A DNA stretch of 64,000 bases from Diaporthe sp. PMI_573 (Eukaryota; Ascomycota; Sordariomycetes; Diaporthales; Diaporthaceae), in the NCBI GenBank assembly GCA_021399435.1, contig JAJTUP010000148.1, positions 19,404-83,403 of the forward strand, read 5' to 3'. Below, piece after piece: positions 20,990 to 32,335 of the stretch (the stretch's first letter is position 1; each line of letters begins with the position of its first letter). The notes under the pieces were generated by a model. It did no database searches and was not told the origin of the DNA. It saw nothing but the letters and a program-made list of their open reading frames with translations. Both the position numbers and the translations under genes were made by a program.

Positions 20990-21935
20990 AGTCGTACGTT
21001 ATTATATAGTATAGTATTAGGTAGCCACTAATTAAATATATATTTTGTAATATCAAGCATTATATTTTCTCTAAAGTATATAATAAAAGATATTTAATAG
21101 TCTAAGGTAGAAATACTATGTAGATGTAAAAGTACCTATTTAAGTATTTACATAATGACCTATCTAACTTACCATTTTATTTCCTTTATATAGCCTTCTA
21201 TCCAGACTATTTTGCTATAAAACTTATTTATTATATTAACTGCTTTTATAATAAGATAGTCTTTAATACTGCTAGCTAATAGACCTATAGGTATAAAAGA
21301 GCAATTAAGCTTGACTGATTTAAGTTCTTAATTAGTAAGCGATATTTACTATAAATCAACAAGCTACATCTTTTACTTTATACTAGGCATCCTTAGAGAG
21401 CCTTAACTATACAAGCCAGGTTTTATTACAATAAGGATGTTTTATTATTACTAGTATAGATCTAATTACTTTAAAACTTAGTTTTGAAGTAAGGATAAGA
21501 AATATATTGATTTTAGGAGGATATGTTGGATAAAGAACTTCTTGATATTTTTAGTATTTGCTAGGTAGAGCGGCATTACTTCTACCTAGCCTATGAGGTT
21601 ACAACGGGCCTTAACGAGTTTATTATAGCCCTGATTAGAGGAAAGCTATTAGACGTTAAGGTATATTTTTAAGAAAGGTTGATCTGGTACTGCAGGTATA
21701 ACACCGTCGTTATAGATACGCGTATTCCATTTAGCGCATTTGGGGCAGCTACTAGCCATATCTTTAACATCGGTATATATCCCTTTCCAGTAATACATAG
21801 CTTTAATCCGGGCATAAGTAGCATTCCGGCCATGGTAGCCTAAGGGGGCATAAATATTCTTAACAATCCTTTTCTTTAGATTAAAGTTATCAACAATTTT
21901 TCGTCGCTGTAGTCCCTTTTCTGGCAAGGCCAAAG
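20990..21935 (-). pseudogene. gypsy integrase fragment, RIP-mutated
   Basis: Near 21700-21870 the minus strand reads YHGRNATYARIKAMYYWKGI, then DVKDMASSCPKCAKWN, the H2C2 zinc-binding domain of gypsy integrases (only part of the His pair is clear). Downstream (about 21560-21640) comes ARCNLIG then EVMPLYLANTKNIKKFF, resembling the start of the integrase core. It then dissolves into AT-rich, stop-filled sequence. It lies on the wrong side of the RT scrap at 20268-20420 to belong to the same collinear element, so these are separate pieces. Confidence 0.7.
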
Positions 21936-23941
21936 GATTCGATCATATACCGCAAACTAATGGGCTTTTCGCTTAAAGGTAGTAATTTAGGATAAAGTAA
22001 GGTTACTTAGCAACATCCCATGGCAAAAGTACCAGGCTACTTTAATGAATTCCTCTAACCAATTCTACAGGTTAAATACAGTATAGTTGGTCGTTGTCAT
22101 GGTGTTGGCGTTTGTTTTCCTTCTCAGGTTGCATAATAGACAGGTCAGAGTTGTTTGTTTACCTCGGCGTAAGTCGAAGATATGGTGGAAGCCTGATTAT
22201 TATTGTATTTAGAGGTCGCGGTACTGTAAGGTCTGCTGTAGAAACAGTACTAATCCACCAGGAACCCAAGCCAAAAACAAAAGCAGGAAAGAGCTTTTCC
22301 ATAGTTCAACGTTCCAGGTTGACGTTCTCCAACGACTCGAAGCACCTCCACAGCTTGCCTCAAGTCGCTTATCCAGGAGGGAAAGTCGTAGATACAGAAC
22401 AATATCACCAATATTACAGGCAAGATGGGTACTGCAGAAGGGAAACCTTGATATTGTTCACTACAGCTGGTCATCTGTGGAGTATAATGCTGACCAAGCC
22501 TTCTTCCAAGTCACTCTTTAAGTCATTTAGACATTCCTCCCTAACGCTATTCTTAAGCTCTTCCATATTGTGCGAGGCTTCTCTTCAGAGTGTCTTCCAC
22601 TTCTTGTTGGACAGCGTCTCGGATCACCTGGTCCCACTTACACGGGGTCTGGTTACAAATTTTAGCCACCTCTTCGTAGCAGCTTGCTTAGAAGATCACA
22701 AACTCATGAGTTGTAATGCCAGGCGGGATAAAGCAGCCATAAAATAATCAATCCGATGGTCAATTTTTGAGGAACTGCTTTATATGTGTTTACTCTGATG
22801 AACTCGCACGTATAGAATTCCCAACCCGCCAGCATTGAACAGTGGGAAGTTATCACCATGCTAAGAATCTGCCGTTAATTCACCCGCTCTCCTAGCCCAA
22901 GAATTTTCTGGCATTCCAGCGAACTAGCACTATAAAAACCGCCAACGAGTTGGACTTGCCCAGCGCTTCCTTCCCGTTCTCGCCCGCTACGACAATAAGA
23001 CCAGTCGAATATCCCGAATTATATAGAAGCTCTTTCACAAACGCCTTTACAGTCCACCAAGCAGTCACAAGACTCGGCATCTATAAACAGATCATCTATC
23101 GCAAAACATGCACTCCTGGCGCTAAAGGTCCCACAGAGGCATAAGCATTCCACAGCACCTACAATACGTAGTCGAATCGTGTCACTAAGACTCTGGCTTT
23201 AGGATCTGCGAGGATCATCAGGGCGAGGCTCGATAGAAGTAGCCAAGTCTCTGCTGTGCCTCGTGCTGATTCGCGCAGCTTTTGCTTATTGACGCCTATA
23301 TCAGACTATGCCCCTTAGGCAAGACAAACGGCGACAGTGTGACGATGAAATCATCGCTATAGCCATACCCGCAATAACCGTTCCCATCGTCGTAAAAGCG
23401 GCGCACAGAGTGGATATAACTTTTGTGAGGATGCTTTTGCCAAAATGGGTAATTCAATTAGCAGTGAGCATCGTCATTAGGTTTTTTTGATATATTTCTT
23501 GCCATCACGTAGAACGAGCTGTAGGTATATATTCGTACACCAGAACCCACAAATCAGACGTCTATCTCAAGATGAATAATGGATTTCTGAAAAGGATAAC
23601 GCATATAGTCTGGGATCCAGAAAGCGCATGCAGTAAAGTGCGGCACCATGACGGGCTCGCTCATTGGCAGGTGTTGCAGTAAAGCTAAAGCTTTATTTAA
23701 GACGTTATATCACTTGTTCGTAATTCTTATTCAAGGCAAGAAGAGAAAGTATAACGCTGTAAACAAAATTCACAATTTTCGTTCTCCTAAAATAAGAAAA
23801 CGATTATAAGTGTGTGTATAAGTATCTCCATTCACTCTTAGCTACAGTACAACGTCAACCACTAATTTTTCAAAATATGCGGACCAGTGTCGTTGCTCCA
23901 GCAGTACGCAAATCCAAGAAAACCTAGTTGATATCAACATT
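21936..23941. other. intergenic/decayed, minor coding-like scraps
   Basis: The minus strand at about 22560-22690 reads CYEEVAKICNQTPCKWDQVI and on to EVEDTLKRSLAQYG, protein-like but unrecognised. The plus strand at about 22945-23141 reads ELDLPSASFPFSPATTIRPV, also unrecognised. No complete gene. Confidence 0.3.
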
Positions 23942-24561
23942 ATGGTATACCCAGTAAATAGAACGGGTCTACATAAGGACACCAGATCCAATGTTGCTCA
24001 TATTAAAGGGCTGGTTCAGAAGACGTTACACCGCGCAGCAGGGAAGTTCAAAGGTTCTTCCAAGAGTACTCGAGCTTTCTCTATTCCCACTATAACAAGA
24101 TTAAACAGTTCACAACACACCGATCAAGGCATTGTGTTTGACCATAGGATAAGTTCCGAGACTGTCCAATCCACCAATATAGGAATACCTGCTTAGCAGC
24201 CAGATACTCAGAAACCTTCATGCACTACACCTAACGATACTGCCTTCGATCTTGATATATTTTCGTTAGTTGATGAGTGCAGATGGCTGATTGAAGAGAA
24301 CCGGGACTTTTGGAAGCCCTTTCGAAATCCTGGCGTTGGCATAGGGCAAACGTACCGAAAGTATGGACATACACAGGACACTCTCAACGCAGAAGCAGCC
24401 AAAGTTTACTTCCCAGATAGCTTCCCTGAGGACTATAAACCTCCAATTCCACAGCCTACTTGCCACATCAAGGAAGATGGCCCATAGTGGGTCAAGAAAG
24501 CTCACAGCCTCTTACTTCCGGCGTATAGGGCGCCCGAAGGGAAGACCCACGGGGTAATCTA
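23942..24561 (+). pseudogene. unrecognised gene with two in-frame TAG codons
   Basis: The frame starts at ATG 23942 (MVYPVNRTGLHKDTR). It stops at TAG 24194-24196 but continues in the same frame with conserved-looking sequence (FDLDIFSLVDECRWLIEENR, DFWKPFRNPGVGIGQTYRKY, VYFPDSFPEDYKPPIP), meets a second TAG near 24485 and ends at TAA near 24559. Both internal stops can be read as C-to-T or G-to-A changes in Gln or Trp codons. About 206 codons in all. I do not recognise the family. It lies just upstream of a MIZ zinc-finger remnant in the same direction but has no visible link to it. Confidence 0.45.
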
Positions 24562-24669
24562 ACTTCGCACCGTCTCCGGGCCCACAATGTATTACTCGCA
24601 AGTTCACCATTCGGATCTTATATATAGCCTACATCCTTGCTTTTGTTATCACCGACCTTATCTCTTAAT

Positions 24670-25180
24670 GAGTATTACAAAAATCAAGAGGCCAACGAAA
24701 ACTTCACTACTTACTTGAAACATATCCAGGTATCCAAGGCTGACAAGTGGAAATGCCCTATCTGTTTTGCGGATGCCAGACCAAGAAGCCTGCGTATCGA
24801 CGGCTTTCTGCTCGGCGTGTGCAGACAACTTGAGCAGAGGAACAAATTGAATACGAAGTCGATACTTGTTGCGGCGGATGGCACATGGCGGCCCATTGTG
24901 GAATGAATCAACGAGGATTTCAGTCATACTGGCAATGACTCGACTTTGAAGGGTCCAGTCGCTACCTTCCGCAATCGAAAATTTAAGTCGAGCTCTATCA
25001 AGAGGGTAGCAGTAGAGGTCATCGAGCTGGACTAGAGCCAAGAGATCACTAAAAGTATCACTCAGACGGTCGTTCATGTGGAATGGGGATTTGTCCCCAC
25101 ACTTATACGCCAAGATTTTGTCGAAATCCTCGATTATGATGTGGAGGATGTCCCAGAACACTAGCCCCGGCGTGATGATA
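24670..25180 (+). pseudogene. MIZ/SP-RING zinc-finger remnant (SUMO-ligase-type domain end)
   Basis: The plus frame reads ENFTTYLKHIQVSKADKWKC, then PICFADARPRSLRIDGFLLG and SILVAADGTWRPIVE. This is the second half of an SP-RING: WKCPIC is the last zinc-binding Cys pair, and LRIDGFL...DGTW is the usual post-finger segment of Siz/PIAS-like proteins. After a stop at 24907 the same frame continues with RNRKFKSSSIKRVAVEVIEL, an acidic tail of the SUMO-interacting type. The first zinc ligands (Cys-x-His) are missing upstream. It is a fragment and cannot encode a working E3. It complements the MIZ-family gene at 53035-55140, which lacks exactly this part. Confidence 0.75.
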
Positions 25181-26054
25181 ATACATTGGAGCAGAGATAT
25201 GCAGCCCTCCTGGGCCAACTACGTCGGTTGAGGTCCGTCCACCTCTCGGCCATCAAGTCGAGCAAGCTTGGCCAAATTGGTCCATAGAGAACAGCAAATG
25301 TCCTACAATACTAGGCTCGGTTACCGCTTACAGTATATGAGTGGGCTAGGCGTATTCAGGTAGTTAAGGAGGAAGTATTAGGAATAGTGACTAAAGTAAA
25401 GGTGAACTCCCTCAGGGCTAAAGCTATATATTGCAATCTAAACGGTTCAAGTCGCCTAAGGAAAGGTTGTTACAGGTTATAAAACGTACAAGATACATGG
25501 AAAAGGCAAAAGCTTATAGGAGGGAGCAAACTATGAAATGCAAAAGTAGTTAAGTTCTGTGAGGAGAGTCGATCTGCTATGCATATCCGCTAGAATATCA
25601 TTGCTTGTGCAGTATCCAGCAGGAGGGGCGGTAAGCTCTCCACATCCGAAGGCAACTAAACAGAGAGGGCAAGATACTGTAGTAGGATGCATTGTATTGG
25701 GATGCCGTTTTATATTTCAAAATAATTTTATTCTAGGATTTGATACCATAAGGTTTGTGTCGTTAAGCATCTATTCTGCTGCCTTTGTGATCAAGGATTA
25801 TTAAATTAGGAAATAAAGGATTGGCTATAACCAACCTAGTTAGGTCGCTAGGATCAACAAGAAAATCCCAAAGGTAGAACAGTCCTCGGTGAAGGATTAA
25901 ATCCAAAATCGTTTCTTATTATTCAATTTCTTACTTTTTCACTTTCGATTAGTTGCACACTTCAACTGAACCATATTTTAAGCATTTATTTCCAGGCCCA
26001 AATCACAAGATACTGCGTCGGAGCACTCTCTCTACACCCACGACACCTCTCACA
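25181..26054. other. intergenic; promoter side of the small conserved gene
   Basis: The decayed AT-rich sequence gives way near 25940 to a CT-rich stretch directly before the gene at 26055 (TCTCTCTACACCC...CACA), typical of fungal promoters and leaders. No other gene is seen. Confidence 0.35.
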
Positions 26055-26534
26055 ATGCCCTACCGGTCATACAGCTCCTCGTCGCCGATGGAGATCCCAT
26101 CGCCGCGCAGTGCACATTACACCTCATACCTCAACGAGTCCTGCGCATTCCCAAGCTGGCCACGGCGGGTTTCGCTGAGCAAGCAGGGAGGTGAACAGCT
26201 CCGAGCGACATCCTACATCTCTAACGAGGACCTACTCTTCCTCTCAGAGCCCGTCTTTGTCGACAAGGACGCCCACTCGGTCTCCAGCTACAGATCCGGC
26301 ATCCAATCACCAAGCCCCGCCCCAGTGCGCCACATGGGCGGCACTGAGCTTGAGGAGATGAGGCGCGAGCAGGCTCTCCGCCGACAAGAGCTCATGCGCT
26401 CCGTCATGGCCGAGAAGCAGCAGAGGCTACAGGCCGCCAAGGCCCACAAGCAGCGCAAGTCAAGCTCCAAGAAGGCCTCGAGTCAGCGATCCAAGCTCGC
26501 AGCCATGACACCCATCGCCGAAGCCGTCGAGTAA
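26055..26534 (+). CDS. small conserved fungal protein, 159 residues, function unknown
   Basis: ATG 26055 has a strong context (CACAATG) and the frame runs intact to TAA 26532-26534. The protein starts MPYRSYSSSSPMEIPSPRSA, has a central block YISNEDLLFLSEPVFVDK, and ends with a highly charged helical part (ELEEMRREQALRRQELMRSV) and a basic Lys/Ser/Gln tail. It is likely a nuclear or cytosolic small protein with a C-terminal coiled coil. No signal peptide or membrane segment. Third positions are strongly GC-biased, unlike everything nearby, which marks it as a gene under selection or a recent arrival. I recall similar short hypothetical proteins in Sordariomycetes but know no function. Confidence 0.75.
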   Translation: MPYRSYSSSSPMEIPSPRSAHYTSYLNESCAFPSWPRRVSLSKQGGEQLRATSYISNEDLLFLSEPVFVDKDAHSVSSYRSGIQSPSPAPVRHMGGTELEEMRREQALRRQELMRSVMAEKQQRLQAAKAHKQRKSSSKKASSQRSKLAAMTPIAEAVE

Positions 26535-27300
26535 AGAAGTCGCCTTGCGTGGCGAAGGATACACCCGTACAACGTACATATAGGCTTACTGACATTACTC
26601 AACTTGTCATTCTAGCCCTCTCTCTCACCCCGCACCCTTAGCACTTACTTCCCACTACGCCGGGCCGAGTGTTACACAGCTACCACCCTCATCCCGAGTA
26701 TCCTTTGCCTGCAGATTGCCTTCCACCATCCTAGTCCGTCATAAATCCCCTCGCAATTAGCTTTCTGTGCTAGCTGAGCTTGTCTATTGCTCCTTAGCTA
26801 GCCCTCTCTGTGGGTAATGAGGAAATCATCTACATCAAGGATGATTTAGACGTAGCCGCAAAGTCTGCTGGCTGGCTGACACATAAAGGTGCACGCAGCA
26901 CACCAAAATATACTACGGCCCATGTCTAAGCGCATAACTTTGGAACTCAGCATATGCTCTATCTTCCAGGCAGACGTCAGTTCTGTGAAGAAAAGTTGCC
27001 GAAACGGCGCTAAGCATCCAGTTTCCGCCTCTTGGCAAAATCCATTTCAGGTCTTTTGGCTCAGGTCGAATGTCAAAAGACGAAGTAAAAAGTAAACGGC
27101 TCTTAGCTTCTGCCACTGCCCTAGATCGTACGGCGAGGGAAAACGGGTTGGCACTGAAGCCTGTGCGCCATTCTCCTAAACTTTCTTTGGGGGCTTCCGT
27201 CTTCTCTTACCTTGCTTTCTTCATACTGGATTTCGCTGTAGCAAAAGTTATATTTCAACTCCACATACAGTATACTCGCGACGCCTTGCTTCTTATCGTA
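26535..27300. other. 3' flank and intergenic
   Basis: A pyrimidine-rich 3' flank follows the small gene. Later sequence shows no supported gene. Confidence 0.35.
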
Positions 27301-27309
27301 TAAATATGG

Positions 27310-27465
27310 CAGACCTGCGTATATCGATATCCACCGAAATTCCGGCCCTTATATCGATATCCAGATAAGTAGGAGAAATTATCTAGATATCGATATATCC
27401 AGGTAGATATCCATACAGCCACATAGCCACTTTAGCAAGGTTGATATCCAGATAAACCACATACA
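27310..27465. repeat. hAT subterminal repeats (GATATCCA words)
   Basis: Repeated TATCGATATCCA / GATATCCAG / GGTTGATATCCAG words in close spacing, just beyond the stop codon of the hAT transposase remnant at 27502. They are the typical transposase-binding subterminal repeats of its 3' end. The matching right-hand end was not found. Confidence 0.5.
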
Positions 27466-27501
27466 ATTCTTGTAGGCTAGAAGAAAGAACAAGAAAGTAC
27501 C

Positions 27502-28931
27502 CTAATCTAGAAAGTCTTCTGCCTCTGTTTCAACGCCAAATTCAACAGCAACGCTCAAAATAACGCCCCTACCACCGTAAGACCTAGGTACAATAATACC
27601 CTCGCACATCCAGTTGCCCACACACTCAACCTTCGCCAGGTTCTCGCAGGTCATGCTCTCTCTATCCCATAATAGCGTATACTGCGCCGATGAGAAGTAA
27701 GACTCAACGTCAGATGATTCAGGAGGGATTGAGAGGATATCAATTGCTATGCGGGATAACCGCGGATATGCTTTCCTTTGATCTCGATGTAGCCACCACT
27801 CGAGAGGAGAGCCAGTTATCCGGGTCGGTGGTGCATCAACAAAGGTTTCAAAGTCATCAGCGTCGTAGATAGGGCTAGTAACAGCAATATCGCTCAACAA
27901 CTTATCCAGCTTATTGCACTGCCTCACAGATGAAGAGGACACATCTAGAGGCACCCGCAAGGATTCTGAGATTAGCGCGGCATTATATTCATCTAGCCAA
28001 ATTTGCTGGGCAGCAGCAATAGCAGGCGCATGCCAGGATTCTTGCCAATTCCGCTCAATGTATTTTCTTCGTTTCGAGGGATCGAGAAGGAGTGCGGCGG
28101 CATACATAGGTGTCTGGTCTAATAAGGTGTAGTACTTATTAAGTACAAACCAGCCCATATCGATGCAGTATACCATATGGGGATCATGGTTTTCCTTTGA
28201 GCTATAAAGCTCCTAAATAAGACAATTAGTTAGCCGATCAATTAGATGAAAGAAAAAACATTGCCACCGACCTTATACTTCTCATACTATCGCAATAAAA
28301 CATCCATTATCGAGAGTGATTGGGAGAGTATAGATCGCGCCCCTTCAGCCAACAACGTAGCTGAGGCAAACGGCAGTAGGAAACGATGCGTCCGTTCAAT
28401 AAACTCCCACTCTGAAGCTAGCAGGATATCGTCTTGAAGCTCTCTATCATGGTCAATTAGGAACTATTTTACACAGGATTAATACCGCAGAAAATTATCC
28501 AACAATCGATACCATGAATTCCAGCGTGTGGCATTATCTATGCCTAGTCGGAGCTTTATTTCATCGTCCCATATAGCCGAATGAAGCGTAGAATTACGTA
28601 TCCAGACCGCAATGTTGTGTACTTTCCGTAGGGGCGCGATATGCTGCCATCCAGTGAAGTTCTCAAGTATACGATTGCCTCTTCGCGAAGCTCTTCTTCT
28701 CTGATGGGCCTCATCTGTTCTTGTTGTCTGTTTGGCGTCGTGTAAGTTCTCTTGCTGAAAGCTTTCTTCTGGTATCAATTCCATCATGGTTAGAGATATG
28801 TTTCCAAGGTGTCGTTTCGTAGTCCAGAATGCCGTGTGCATAATAGTGAACATCGACCACCGTGACTGATAAATGCGGGGTGACAGGTCGCTGGTACCTG
28901 CACACAAGTCAAAATGTATCACTGGACGCAT
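27502..28931 (-). pseudogene. hAT transposase, middle and C-terminal parts (hAT-3)
   Basis: From about 28670 the minus strand reads RKVHNIAVWIRNSTLHSAIW and DNATRWNSWYRLLDNFLRY, then (after stops) DHDRELQDDILLASEWEFIE, PMYAAALLLDPSKRRKYIER, WWLHRDQRKAYPRLSRIAID, and the C-terminal FSSAQYTLLWDRESMTCENL. This is the standard order of a fungal hAT transposase, and the last block is the dimerisation domain. It contains stops near 28479 and in 28200-28440. It is much less RIP-altered than the other hATs. The N-terminal BED domain is absent, and upstream of 28730 the similarity ends. Confidence 0.8.
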
Positions 28932-29614
28932 GTACTAGCGACTTTATAGATCCCCCACAGGCCTTCACATGGAGGCTCAACTTCCAAGGCCCCACCGTTC
29001 AGCCTTCCGTGGAGAAGCTAAATAACAAGCTCTAGAATGAATTATAATCAGACGCCAGGCTGGCGCGAGAAGAGCGCGAAGCTGGCGCGGGTGGGAAAGG
29101 CGAGGAGGGGTTTGTTTCGTTTGGCTCAAGATGATGCCCCTTAGCGGCCGATCATTGGCCAGTGGGCCGTACAAAAAGCCAAACTGGGAAGTTGAAGGTG
29201 GGGTCAAAGTTACGGCGCCCGAGCCTCACTGACCCTCGGACGCTGGAACGAGTTGGAACCGGTTGGATCCAAACCCAATCAACTGGACTTCTGAATTGGT
29301 TGGTTGCCAAGCACGGGGAGCGAGATCTCGGTTGAGTTGGACCCACAGTTGGAGGATCCAACGGCTCCAACGATTGGAAGTAGTTGGTTGATTACGCACT
29401 CTGACTAGCCACTGTTAGTGACTGTAACTGCGGACTGGTATAAATCCTAACAGCGACCCCGTAACAAAGGCTATGTGTGGCTTGTACGTGTGGCAGATCG
29501 CCTAGTTTCCCTGGCCGCCACCTCCTTTTAGCCTCTGTTCTGCCCTCAATTCTGCTTCTAACTGCCACATCGATTTCAACAGCTACACCGATTGCATTTC
29601 GTAACTAGCTCAGG
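28932..29614. other. inverted TTGGATCCAA-like words, possible hAT terminus
   Basis: 29210-29390 contains many variants of GTTGGATCCAAC/GTTGGAACCGG in both orientations. These may be the subterminal repeats of the plus-strand hAT whose transposase N-terminus follows at 29615. A promoter-like CT-rich stretch occupies 29500-29600. Confidence 0.35.
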
Positions 29615-30060
29615 ATGAGTATTTTATCAGATTCTGACGCCATCACTGCTGTTGACGATGATGGAAAATTTAGGTCGTCTCCAGCGCCTTCTACAGCTTT
29701 CACGCCATTCTCGCCAGCTCGACGTTCTAAGTCGATATCCAGAAAGGCAACGACAGGAAGTGGGTTTGCAAAATTTGCATCCGCAAGAACACTCTTAAGC
29801 CAAAGACCTTCACATCAACGGGCATCCAAAATACCCTAAACCACCTCTATGACGATCACAGGATTTGTGCGCCTGAAGGGAAGACAAAATCAGCCTCGCA
29901 GCTAAGAGCAGAGGGCCGGAATGCCAAGGGACAGTCAACCATCGCCGAGTTGATGAAACTTGATACCAATAAGCCTAGAGAACAGGCAATTGCGAATGGC
30001 TTCATCAAGAACTTCGACAAGAAGCAGTTCCAACGACTTCTAATGGAATGGATCGTGTGA
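29615..30060 (+). pseudogene. hAT transposase N-terminus with BED zinc finger (hAT-4), truncated
   Basis: An ATG at 29615 opens MSILSDSDAITAVDDDGKF. The conserved part lies one frame over: VCKICIRKN near 29764 and LNHLYDDH near 29835 give the Cys-x2-Cys...His-x4-His of a BED finger, followed by QSTIAELMKLDTNKPREQAI and FDKKQFQRLLMEWIV. The frame change between them is either an unseen intron or an indel. Similarity ends abruptly at TGA 30058-30060, exactly where the catalytic region should start. It is on the opposite strand to the hAT at 27502-28931, so it is a separate insertion. Confidence 0.75.
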
Positions 30061-31309
30061 TCCATCGTATTCGTGATCAGAGTCTTGCATTGTTTAATCC
30101 GGACCGTCGCAGACCTCATGGGGGAGCCGGAGAGACGGAGACACCCACGACCGATAATGTCTCGTTCGACCTCGGAGTATGAGTGTGCATTCGTACAGGC
30201 CGAAAATCGAACCTGAAGCGATGCAGCCATATCGTTTAAGAAGTCCCCGCTAGAACTGACCCCGCTCATGGGATACGTTAAAGATCGCGGCTTGGGTTCA
30301 TGGTTGCATGTGTTTAGACTGAGGAGGGGTGATGCATGTACAAGAGAATAAACGCAGGGGATGACGTTGGAAGTGGTGTGTTATACTTATATCGCTCGGT
30401 TCTTTCTAGATTGTGGTTCTGAAGATAAGTGCCCAATCATTACTTTCTTCATCGTGGGCGCTCAAGTTCTGTTAATGATCGTGAGGATTGAGGAATGGGT
30501 TCGGTTCGCATAGCTCGTCGAAGCTAAACCCTTTGAACTCTAAGCTGCGTTTGGTGCGGAAGATACAAGAGGATCCATGAGACGGACAGATCTGTTCAAG
30601 GAGTTCGGTATCCAATACGTCCAGCGATATTTACAAGTGCTGTACCATGCGTGTACGTGCCTGAGCTTAAACACAGACTTCGAAACAGCCAAAATTTGTG
30701 GCGTACCGCCCTTCACCCTCGCATTTGAGCCGATCACGAACACTGTGCCATATCCCGACGCCTTCCCTTAAAGTGGCCACGAAGGGGATTCTCGGGCATA
30801 CCCTTCATCGCCTCGTCCGAGACCGTGATCGCCATCCCATATATAGCTTCGCCGGTATAGCACTGCTCTTCGTCAATTCATGACAATCTCACTATATGTC
30901 CGAACCACGTTGGCGCCCGCGTGTCCATAGATGACCATTATATGCGACTTTCCTTAATTAAAGACATCCAATTACTACTCGGGTTTGAAGAACGCGACTG
31001 GTTTGATGGAATAGTTTTTGAATTCATGAAAGCGGTGGAAGGACCAGAAATTTAAGGAAACTAGTGATGAAAGCAGAGAATTCGGGAGGCTATGATTGGC
31101 TGTAGCGCTATTTCGTCAGCAAATCGGGTGTGCCATCCATTATTTTGGGTGCGAATATCCGATTCATCAAATTAAGCTTTCGAGAAGCGCAAGTTTGACA
31201 ACAGTAGAAGAGGAATACAGTTTTAGATAACGTACAGAAAAAAAAAGATATATAGTAGTCGCCGCACGGAACCTATTCATGTTGTCATCGGAATTCAAAC
31301 CATAAAACA
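30061..31309. other. intergenic, no supported gene
   Basis: Mixed sequence with short frames (for example plus 30577-30771). No recognisable protein, RNA or repeat. Confidence 0.3.
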
Positions 31310-31600
31310 TAGCAGGGACTCGGTGAGCTCTGTCGACATCATGTTGCGGCGGGTGGTCGTGGGAGAGGAAGAAATGGGCTGGCTGACACCGTTGCTGGTA
31401 GGCGCGATGGGCTGAGCCGAAGACCCGGGAATCTCGTTGATAGACCTCAGTGGGCCACCACGGGGCTTGCACTTCACCATCAAAGACGAATCGTCGCAGT
31501 CGTTGGGAGAAGCAACCATGGAAGGGTCGTTGAAGTTGTTTCGTGCACGCTGAGGAATAGCAGAATTCGACTGCGAGGTAACGTTGCAAAGGTGTGGCGC
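31310..31600 (-). pseudogene. fragment of a DUF3295-type (GATA-like co-regulator) gene
   Basis: The minus frame reads NVTSQSNSAIPQRARNNFND, PSMVASPNDCDDSSLMVKCK, PRGGPLRSINEIPGSS and TTTRRNMMSTELTESL. I recognise the C-terminal end of a conserved Pezizomycotina family (DUF3295; N-terminally GATA-like, linked to carbon/nitrogen regulation), whose members end TTRRNM.ATELTESLRRHLLWERQQK. Here the match stops right after TESL and is followed by unrelated sequence and a stop. On the 5' side it ends near 31600. It is a scrap of about 95 codons with no RIP-like stops. The family assignment is from memory. Confidence 0.6.
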
Positions 31601-31995
31601 GGGACTGCGGCGCTACGGCGGACTACTAGGTCACAGACACGACAGGAGGATTAAAGAGATGGGTAGACCCCCTCAGCCACCAAAATACCCTGGACCACCC
31701 GTTTGAGCACTTTGAGCAGAACAGAAAGCTTGTCGTTATACTTTTGGCCATCTCACAGTATTAAAAAAATATCGAATAGGTGGAGGTGCCCATCGTTCGG
31801 AAAGCGGGTTGTGGTCCCAGGAGAGGTTCGATCTGCGGTTGGGGATTCTGTGGTGGGATTGATTTTTGCATCGGAACTGGCGCCTGGATAGGACTTTCTG
31901 ATATAGATTCGAACAATCAATCTGCCTGTGCAACAACGCCATCAGCCCGAGATTCTCACGCCCGCACTGCCCGGATCATGCAATATGAGATATGT
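31601..31995. other. left flank of the nested transposon stack
   Basis: No recognised gene. Near 31667 the words CCCCCTCAG resemble the CCCCCTCAG at 48363 on the other side of the stack, which may reflect a shared host element, but I could not extend the match. Confidence 0.3.
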
Positions 31996-32003
31996 GCTAT
32001 ACA
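31996..32003. repeat. 8-bp target duplication of the outer hAT, left
   Basis: GCTATACA directly precedes the hAT terminal repeat and recurs exactly at 48330-48337. Eight bases is the diagnostic hAT duplication length. Confidence 0.9.
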
Positions 32004-32102
32004 CAGGGTTCAAATCCACGACACTCCACGACACATTTGTGAATATGGCGTGGATATGGATGCTGACTAATGACTTTGATGTGGAATGGGTGGAAATGGA
32101 TC

Positions 32103-32297
32103 TGTCAGATTATCACCCTTTTAGGTATATGGGACGTGTAATTATGGTCCAATTGATGGGGTGGTCACTGTGTATATTGTGATGATGTCTTGTCTTGGTT
32201 CTCTAGTGCGACCCCTCCCGTTGGGGGGCTGGTTTTGTCATGACAGACATATTGATGCCTCAGGCACACACCTCTTGGCTACCCGTTACATCTGACA
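32103..32297 (-). repeat. copia 3' LTR (195 bp)
   Basis: Aligns without gaps to 45247-45441. By my count there are about 30 differences, all transitions. In nearly all of them this copy has G/C and the other A/T, so this LTR is much closer to the original sequence. Confidence 0.9.
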
Positions 32298-32335
32298 CAC
32301 CCCCTCAGACTGGCAGGCACTGGGAGTCTGCAATC

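Noticed and set aside
22094..22747. 217-codon plus ORF
   Set aside because: It starts from a TTG. The opposite strand has the more protein-like segments, so it is probably a shadow frame.
32004..32018. GGTTCAAATCC, resembling a tRNA T-arm (also at the complement near 48320)
   Set aside because: It is the hAT terminal repeat, with no acceptor stem or anticodon arm around it.
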